A program made the translations under genes and the position numbers. A stretch of DNA of 7,689 bases from Treponema sp. (GTDB taxonomy: Bacteria > Spirochaetota > Spirochaetia > Treponematales > Treponemataceae): NCBI GenBank assembly GCA_024699205.1, contig JAILQA010000106.1, forward strand, positions 1-7,689, read 5' to 3'. This document shows positions 1-4,452 of the stretch, piece by piece. Every line of letters starts with the position of its first letter. The stretch's first letter is position 1. Under the pieces are notes generated by a model that saw only the letters and a list, made by a program, of their open reading frames with translations, made no database searches and was not told the origin of the DNA.

Positions 1-41
1 GGAACTAAAACGCCTTCCAAATCAAGACAAGTAATGTACAT
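1..41 (-). CDS. thrH: ThrH-type phosphoserine phosphatase / homoserine phosphotransferase, N-terminal fragment
   Basis: Only the start of this gene is in the window; the rest lies beyond the left edge. Reading leftward from the ATG at 41-39, the translation is MYITCLDLEGVLV followed by the first two bases of a Pro codon. This matches the N-terminus of ThrH as I remember it from Pseudomonas (MEIACLDLEGVLVP), including the HAD motif I with nucleophile D7 and second acid E9 at the same numbering. Characterised ThrH is a cytoplasmic HAD enzyme that dephosphorylates phosphoserine and can transfer the phosphate to homoserine, linking serine and threonine metabolism. The start is supported by GAGG five bases upstream (reverse complement of about 47-50) and by a strong promoter at 82-110. 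Another HAD phosphatase with the same motif is possible, but the DLEGVLVP string is quite specific to ThrH. Confidence 0.75.
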   Translation of the reverse strand, partial: MYITCLDLEGVLV

Positions 42-81
42 AATAACCTCATTCTCTCTTATATTTTTTAAGATAAGGCAA

Positions 82-110
82 ATCATAATATATTTATCTG
101 AATATGTCAA
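82..110 (-). promoter_or_regulatory. Promoter of thrH (sigma-70 type)
   Basis: On the minus strand there is a perfect -35 TTGACA (110-105), a 17-base spacer and a -10 TATGAT (87-82, 5 of 6 consensus). Transcription would start near 75, giving a leader of about 34 nt that contains the GAGG ribosome site. The -35 hexamer sits on the same bases as the proposed -35 of the divergent deacetylase promoter. Confidence 0.7.
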
Positions 111-133
111 AAAGTCTGATAAAGTGATATAAT
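104..133 (+). promoter_or_regulatory. Promoter of the deacetylase-tsaD pair, extended -10, leaderless geometry
   Basis: A perfect -10 TATAAT (128-133) is preceded by TG and one base (125-127), which is the extended -10 form. A weaker -35 ATGTCA (104-109, 4 of 6) lies 18 bases upstream. Only ten bases separate the -10 from the ATG at 144, so the predicted start is at about 139-143 and the mRNA would have a leader of zero to five bases. No Shine-Dalgarno sequence is visible before the ATG. Confidence 0.65.
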
Positions 134-143
134 CGTAAAACTT

Positions 144-1385
144 ATGAATAAAAAGAAAACAAAGAAAAGACCTAAAGTATATATACCAACTTATAAAATT
201 ATTATTCTCTGCGGCTCAATTATTGCAGTCTGTATGCTGCTCCTGCTTATCACTAATTTAGTTTCCATAAAAAAGACTGATAAAAAAGAAAAAGATAAGG
301 AAGGAAAAATTACAATTGCCCAGCGATATACTGATGAAAATGAAGAAAACAATAAGCAGTCGCCTTCAATTGATGAAATAAAAGGGAAAAAATCTTCTGA
401 AAAGATTGTAAAGCCCGTGGAAGACCATCCAAAAACTCAGGAAGAGTCAAAAAAACAGGCGGAAACAAAAAAACAAGCCGAAGCAAAAAATCAAGCGGAA
501 TCTAAAAAGCAAGCCGAAACTGCAAAATCAAAAACAGTTACAACACCAGTTCCAGCAAAATCAACAACAACTACAGCTTCAACAGTAACAACAGTTCCCG
601 CAACGACAACTACGACAACAACAACCACGACAAGCTCTTCCGCAAGCAACACAAGTAAAATCACTCAGCCAGAAAGCTTTAATTTCCCTGCAGCCGTCAA
701 CCACGCTCAATTAGTTTTTGTTTTTGACGACGGCGGACAGAATCTTGCCCATCTGGAAAAGTTTATGGAGCTCCCCTTCCCTATTACTGTTGCCGTTCTC
801 CCCCAGATAGCTCATTCAAAAGAAGCCGCAGACAGAATCCGTAAATCTGGCAACGAGGTTATGCTCCACCAGCCAATGCAGGCACTGAATAAAAATGTAA
901 ATCCAGGTCCAGGCGCCATCACACCAAATATGGACGAAAATCAGATTATTTCTACCCTTTTCCAGAATGTAAATGAATTGGGACCAATAGCAGGAATGAA
1001 CAATCACGAAGGTTCTGCAATCACCGCAGATGCCGAAAAAATGAGCACAATCCTTAAGTTTGCAAGTGAAAGCGGCCTTTTCTTTTTGGATTCGCGTACA
1101 AATGTTGATACAAAAGTTCCTTACGTCGCTTCCGAATTAGGCTATTCCTATTACGAACGCAACATCTTTCTGGATAACGAAAAAGACCCGTCAAAAAAAC
1201 GCAGTGATATTTTAAATGAAATAAATAAAGGCCTAGCTCTTGCCAATAAAAATGGAGTTGTTATAATGATAGGGCATATTTGGTCAGCCGACGTGCTTCC
1301 TGGAATTTTAAAGGAAATATATCCTGAACTGGTTCAAAAGGGCTATACTTTTTCTACCGTTTCAAAATCAAAGGCAAAAAAATAG
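144..1385 (+). CDS. Membrane-anchored divergent polysaccharide deacetylase (YibQ/DUF610 family, PF04748-like)
   Basis: The protein has 413 residues. A basic N-terminus is followed by one membrane helix at about 19-42, which should leave the rest outside the inner membrane. Then comes a charged low-complexity stalk with four KKQAET-like hexapeptides (103-126), a Thr/Ser linker (about 131-172) with ten Thr in a row, and the catalytic-fold domain (about 185-405). That domain carries the family landmarks: FDDGGQN (194-200), FPITVAVLP (212-220), NEVMLHQPM (237-245), PGPGAIT (254-260), GMNNHEGS (284-291), LFFLDSRT (312-319), RNIFLDNE (339-346) and IGHIWS (376-381). Members are divergent relatives of polysaccharide deacetylases and are presumed to act on envelope glycans; substrate and activity are not established. 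The NNHEGS and GHIWS blocks depart from the usual NNHMGS and GHP forms. The ATG at 144 is preferred because the next Met lies inside the membrane helix. The gene leads a probable two-gene operon with tsaD. Confidence 0.88.
   Translation: MNKKKTKKRPKVYIPTYKIIILCGSIIAVCMLLLLITNLVSIKKTDKKEKDKEGKITIAQRYTDENEENNKQSPSIDEIKGKKSSEKIVKPVEDHPKTQEESKKQAETKKQAEAKNQAESKKQAETAKSKTVTTPVPAKSTTTTASTVTTVPATTTTTTTTTTSSSASNTSKITQPESFNFPAAVNHAQLVFVFDDGGQNLAHLEKFMELPFPITVAVLPQIAHSKEAADRIRKSGNEVMLHQPMQALNKNVNPGPGAITPNMDENQIISTLFQNVNELGPIAGMNNHEGSAITADAEKMSTILKFASESGLFFLDSRTNVDTKVPYVASELGYSYYERNIFLDNEKDPSKKRSDILNEINKGLALANKNGVVIMIGHIWSADVLPGILKEIYPELVQKGYTFSTVSKSKAKK
450..521 (+). repeat. Four in-frame 18-bp repeats encoding KKQAET-like hexapeptides
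   Basis: Residues 103-126 read KKQAET, KKQAEA, KNQAES, KKQAET, encoded by four consecutive 18-base units. The copies differ at third positions (CAG/CAA, GCG/GCC), so this is an older repeat and not a recent slippage. The peptide is likely a charged, helix-prone stalk between the membrane helix and the Thr-rich linker. Confidence 0.85.
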
Positions 1386-1400
1386 ACCAAATAAGCAAAA

Positions 1401-1406
1401 AGAGGA
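1401..1406 (+). promoter_or_regulatory. Ribosome binding site of tsaD
   Basis: AGAGGA lies five bases before the ATG at 1412 and fixes the start. It contrasts with the missing site before the first gene of the pair, and fits tsaD being translated from the internal part of a two-gene transcript. Confidence 0.75.
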
Positions 1407-1411
1407 AACAA

Positions 1412-2449
1412 ATGAAAGTTCTTGGAATAGAATCATCCTGTGACGAAACCGCCTGTGCAATAGTTGAAGACGGAAAAACAATTTTAAGCAATGTAGTTGC
1501 AACTCAAATCCCCTTTCATCAGATTTATAAGGGCGTTGTTCCTGAAATTGCAAGCCGCAAACACGCAGAATGGATTCTTCCTGTTGTTAGACAGGCTTTG
1601 ACAGAAGCAAATCTTACTCTTGATGATGTAGATGCAATTGCAGCTACCAACCGCCCCGGACTTATGGGCTCGCTTTTAGTTGGTTTCACCTTTGGAAAAA
1701 CCCTTGCCTGGTCAACAAATAAACCTTTTATCGCAGTAAATCACATGCTGGGACATCTTTATTCTGCCCAGCTGGTAAATGATGTTGAATATCCTTTCCT
1801 GGGCCTTTTGGTAAGCGGCGGACATTCAATTATCTGTAAAGTTAATAATTTTGATGATTTGGAAATCCTTGGAACCACCGTTGATGATTCAGTTGGTGAA
1901 GCCTTTGATAAAGTTTCCAAGTTCTATAATTTGGGTTATCCTGGTGGAGTTGTGATTGATAAACTCGCCCAGCAAGGGGATCCTAAATCTGCACATTTCC
2001 CAATTCCAAAGCTGGATCCAATAGAACACAAGTATGATGTATCTTTCAGCGGATTAAAAACAGCAGTAATTCACCAGCGGGATTTGTTCTGGAAAGACGG
2101 CTATGAACATTCTATCGAAAACATGTGTGCGGCTTTTCAAGAAACTGCAATCAAAACTCTGGTAAATAAACTTCTTCTTGCCGTTGATGACACAGGCTTA
2201 AAAACTGTTGTTTGTGGCGGTGGCGTTGCAGCTAATTCACGCTTACGCTCTATGCTCGCCGCAAGAACAGATATAAACTGCATTTTTCCTCCACTCAAGC
2301 TTTGCGGAGACAATGGCGCAATGATTGCCGGAGTTGCCTATCATTTCTTAAAGCGTGGTGACAGAAGCGACTGGAATACCGTAACCTGCGCCCGAATCCC
2401 TCAATTCAAACGCGGCTTGGAGCAGGTCCAGCACAGAGGAAAGAAATAG
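1412..2449 (+). CDS. tsaD: tRNA N6-adenosine threonylcarbamoyltransferase TsaD
   Basis: TsaD (Gcp/YgjD/Kae1) transfers the threonylcarbamoyl group from threonylcarbamoyl-AMP to A37 of ANN-decoding tRNAs, forming t6A. In bacteria it works in the cytoplasm with TsaB and TsaE, after TsaC; none of those partners is in this window. The 345-residue length is normal. Visible motifs are the ASKHA-fold phosphate loop GIESSCDET (5-13), metal ligands H111 and H115 in NHMLGHLYSA plus D300 in CGDNGAM, the block LVSGGHS (133-139), GEAFDKVSKFYNLGYPGG (162-179), FSGLKTAV (212-219) and CGGGVAANSRLR (268-279). The usual GPGL block reads NRPGLMGSLLVG (80-91) and YPGGP reads YPGGV; both look like lineage variation. 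The start is fixed by AGAGGA five bases upstream. The gene follows the deacetylase after 26 bases and has no visible promoter of its own, so it is probably co-transcribed. Confidence 0.97.
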   Translation: MKVLGIESSCDETACAIVEDGKTILSNVVATQIPFHQIYKGVVPEIASRKHAEWILPVVRQALTEANLTLDDVDAIAATNRPGLMGSLLVGFTFGKTLAWSTNKPFIAVNHMLGHLYSAQLVNDVEYPFLGLLVSGGHSIICKVNNFDDLEILGTTVDDSVGEAFDKVSKFYNLGYPGGVVIDKLAQQGDPKSAHFPIPKLDPIEHKYDVSFSGLKTAVIHQRDLFWKDGYEHSIENMCAAFQETAIKTLVNKLLLAVDDTGLKTVVCGGGVAANSRLRSMLAARTDINCIFPPLKLCGDNGAMIAGVAYHFLKRGDRSDWNTVTCARIPQFKRGLEQVQHRGKK

Positions 2450-2491
2450 ATTCATACAATAAATAAAGACCGTCTTCTATAAAAAGCAGTG

Positions 2492-2497
2492 TATAAT
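2492..2497 (+). promoter_or_regulatory. Candidate -10 element for the oxidoreductase gene
   Basis: A perfect TATAAT lies in the 79-base gap after tsaD, 31 bases before the ATG at 2529. There is no recognisable -35 at 16-19 bases upstream and no correctly spaced TG, so the promoter is either weak or activator-dependent. An 11-base dyad, AAGAC-C-GTCTT (2466-2476), lies where a -35 would be expected. No terminator hairpin follows tsaD, so read-through from upstream is also possible. Confidence 0.5.
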
Positions 2498-2528
2498 GAA
2501 AGCAGAATAATTTTATTGTGAGGTTTTT

Positions 2529-3485
2529 ATGGCTTTCAGATATGCAATAATGGGAGCGGCTCAGATAGCAAATAAGTTTTGTAATGCCGTTTCCTATATA
2601 AAAGATTGTGAAGTGGTTGCAGTTTCAAGTAAATCTTTGGAAAGGGCAAAAGATTTTGCAGAGCGCAATAATATCAAACAGTATTTTGACAATTACGAAA
2701 AAATGCTTGTCGAAGTAAAACCTGATTGTGTTTATATCGCGGTAACTCAAAATGCCCACAAAGAACTTGCCGATTTGTGTTTAAAATATAAAACACCAAT
2801 TCTTTGCGAAAAAGCGATGTTTTTGACAGAAGCTGATGCTGTTGATTTTTTTGACCGGGCAGAAAAAGCCGGGGTATTCACTATGGAAGCAATGTGGAGC
2901 CGTTTTCTTCCTGCACAGGTAAAGGCAAAAGAATGGATAGAAAGTGGAAAAATCGGTGAAGTTAAATTTATTAAGGCTTCAATCGGCTGGAAGGGCCAGA
3001 ATGATATGTCTAACCGCTTTTTTAATCCGGCTTTAGGTGGCGGTGCAATGTATGATTTAACAGTATATTGCTATGAACTTTCAGATTTTTTAATCAATAA
3101 ACCTGTTCTTGATATCAAATCACAGATTCTAAAGGCTCCTACAGGGGTTGATATGGTTGATTCTGTTACGGTTCTTTATGACGGCGCAATTTCACAAATG
3201 AGTGCAACTTTTATTTTCCCAATGGACGAAACTATGACCATTTATGGAACGGAAGGAAAGATTGAAATTCCTAAGATTCATTTTGCTGAAGAAGCCCTTT
3301 TGTATGATGTTAACAAAAAATTAGTTGAACACTTTATCGATACAAAAACACCAAACGGATTTATGTATGAAGCTCAGGAAGCAATGGAATGCGTAAAAAA
3401 AGGCAAATTAATGAGCGACAGAGTTCCACACAGTCTTACAATCAATTGCGCTAAATTCTTTGATGAAATTCTAAAGCAGAATTAA
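2529..3485 (+). CDS. Gfo/Idh/MocA-family NAD(P)-dependent oxidoreductase (dihydrodiol dehydrogenase-like branch)
   Basis: This 318-residue protein has the two-domain layout of the family. An N-terminal Rossmann fold (about 1-120) contains the dinucleotide loop MGAAQIANKF (8-17), where the usual GxGxxA is altered to GAAxIA. A C-terminal alpha/beta domain (about 125-318) binds substrate. ILCEKAMFLT (91-100) is the EKP block with the Pro replaced by Ala; K95 is the conserved lysine. FTMEAMWSRFLPA (117-129) and GGGAMYDLTVYC (170-181), with D176 and Tyr180 in place of the usual His, point to the branch containing trans-1,2-dihydrobenzene-1,2-diol and D-xylose dehydrogenases. The substrate is probably a sugar or polyol but cannot be assigned. 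The start is supported by GTGAGG (2518-2523) five bases before the ATG. The gene has its own candidate -10 and no pathway neighbours, and its stop overlaps the stop of the convergent radical SAM gene by four bases. Confidence 0.9.
   Translation: MAFRYAIMGAAQIANKFCNAVSYIKDCEVVAVSSKSLERAKDFAERNNIKQYFDNYEKMLVEVKPDCVYIAVTQNAHKELADLCLKYKTPILCEKAMFLTEADAVDFFDRAEKAGVFTMEAMWSRFLPAQVKAKEWIESGKIGEVKFIKASIGWKGQNDMSNRFFNPALGGGAMYDLTVYCYELSDFLINKPVLDIKSQILKAPTGVDMVDSVTVLYDGAISQMSATFIFPMDETMTIYGTEGKIEIPKIHFAEEALLYDVNKKLVEHFIDTKTPNGFMYEAQEAMECVKKGKLMSDRVPHSLTINCAKFFDEILKQN
3482..3485. other. Convergent stop codons overlapping on TTAA
   Basis: The plus-strand oxidoreductase ends with TAA at 3483-3485, and the minus-strand radical SAM gene ends with TAA read from 3484-3482. 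The palindrome TTAA therefore ends both genes, leaving no intergenic DNA for a dedicated terminator. Confidence 0.97.
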
Positions 3486-4393
3486 TCCAGGATTTTCTTA
3501 AGCTGGTTCAAAACCATTTTCTTATTTTCGACCCATCTGGGAGCTGTTAAAAGTTTCTTAGGTGGGTCGCCTGTTAATCGGTGGATTACAAGCTCTGGCG
3601 GAATAATTTTTAATGCCTCTTTGAGAAGTTCAAAATATTCTTCCATTTCCAGCACATTAAACTTGCCTGAATTATAATCTTTTTCTAAATCACTTCCCTT
3701 AAGCACATAAAGATTAGCAATTTTTATTCCGTCCGTACCAGCATTTACTGCATAACGAACAGAATTCATCATATCTTCTGCAGTTTCACCAGGAAGTCCA
3801 AAAATTATATGCGTTACAAGGTGAATTTTCTGTAAAGGATTAAGTTTTTTATCCGCACAAAGCCGATTGTTAACAGAATGAATACGTGCAATCGCATCTT
3901 CATAGTCGGAATTTGAAAATCTGCGGCGAATGTATTCAGCGCTTTTTGAATTTGAAGTTTGTAAACCCAACTCCAGCTGAACATAGGTCTTTTCCGCTAA
4001 CTGAGAAAGGGCGTCGATGCAATTGGCGGGGAGGCAGTCGGGGCGGGTGGCGATTGCAATTCCAACAATATCTTCACAGGATAAAGCTTCCTCCCATTGC
4101 CCGCGCAATTTATCCAAATCTCCATAGGTATTTGTAAAGTTCTGAAAATAAGCAATGTATTTAGTTTTTGTCTTTTTGGCAACAAGAAGCTTTGCCTCTT
4201 CAACCTGCTGACTTATTGTAAGCGTTTTTGAAGGTACAAAATCCCCACTGCCATTGGCACTACAAAAAATACAGCCACCATAACCTTTTGTACCATCACG
4301 AGTCGGACAAGTACAACCCGCATCCAGAGAGATTTTATAAACCTTTGTTCCAAACAGATTTTTATAAAAATCCGAAACAGAATAATATCCCAT
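3482..4393 (-). CDS. TIGR01212-family radical SAM protein (YhcC-like)
   Basis: This 303-residue cytoplasmic protein is close to E. coli YhcC in layout and length. The iron-sulfur motif is the family's long form CX11CX2C: C29, C41 and C44 within CPTRDGTKGYGGCIFC, with an additional Cys at 27. Other shared blocks are IAYFQNFTNTY (80-90), IATRPDCLP (114-122), VQLELGLQT (138-146), HIIFGLPGET (195-204), DGIKIANLYVLKGS (221-234) and PPELVIHRLTGD (265-276). Radical SAM enzymes use a 4Fe-4S cluster to cleave S-adenosylmethionine, but the reaction of this family is unknown; it resembles the Elp3-type radical SAM domain. The start at 4393 has only a weak GTGAAG site four bases upstream. It lies 59 bases downstream of the acyl-CoA synthetase on the same strand with no clear promoter or strong terminator between them, so co-transcription is likely. 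Confidence 0.93.
   Translation of the reverse strand: MGYYSVSDFYKNLFGTKVYKISLDAGCTCPTRDGTKGYGGCIFCSANGSGDFVPSKTLTISQQVEEAKLLVAKKTKTKYIAYFQNFTNTYGDLDKLRGQWEEALSCEDIVGIAIATRPDCLPANCIDALSQLAEKTYVQLELGLQTSNSKSAEYIRRRFSNSDYEDAIARIHSVNNRLCADKKLNPLQKIHLVTHIIFGLPGETAEDMMNSVRYAVNAGTDGIKIANLYVLKGSDLEKDYNSGKFNVLEMEEYFELLKEALKIIPPELVIHRLTGDPPKKLLTAPRWVENKKMVLNQLKKILD
3504..3520 (+). terminator. Weak candidate terminator for the oxidoreductase, inside the convergent gene
   Basis: TGGTT (3504-3508) and AACCA (3512-3516) form a 5-bp stem with a 3-base loop. TTTT and further T-rich sequence (to about 3528) follow on the plus strand. The hairpin is 19 bases past the oxidoreductase stop, within the 3' end of the opposite gene. 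The stem is short, so termination would be inefficient. Confidence 0.25.
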
Positions 4394-4452
4394 AAAACTT
4401 CACGTCAAAAGCTTTTAAACATCAAAAATCAATTTTCTGACAGAAGATAATT

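Noticed and set aside
603..632. Ten consecutive Thr codons, considered as a simple-sequence phase-variation tract
   Set aside because: The codons are mixed (ACG, ACA, ACT, ACC), so the DNA is not a clean repeat prone to slippage.
3886..4203. Open frames of 60-80 codons on both strands inside the radical SAM gene
   Set aside because: They overlap a gene with clear family motifs, have no ribosome site and resemble no protein I know; they are shadow frames.
4435..4445. TTCTGACAGAA dyad between the acyl-CoA synthetase and the radical SAM gene, considered as a terminator
   Set aside because: Only a four-pair stem with a three-base loop is possible, and the T-rich stretch follows too late.
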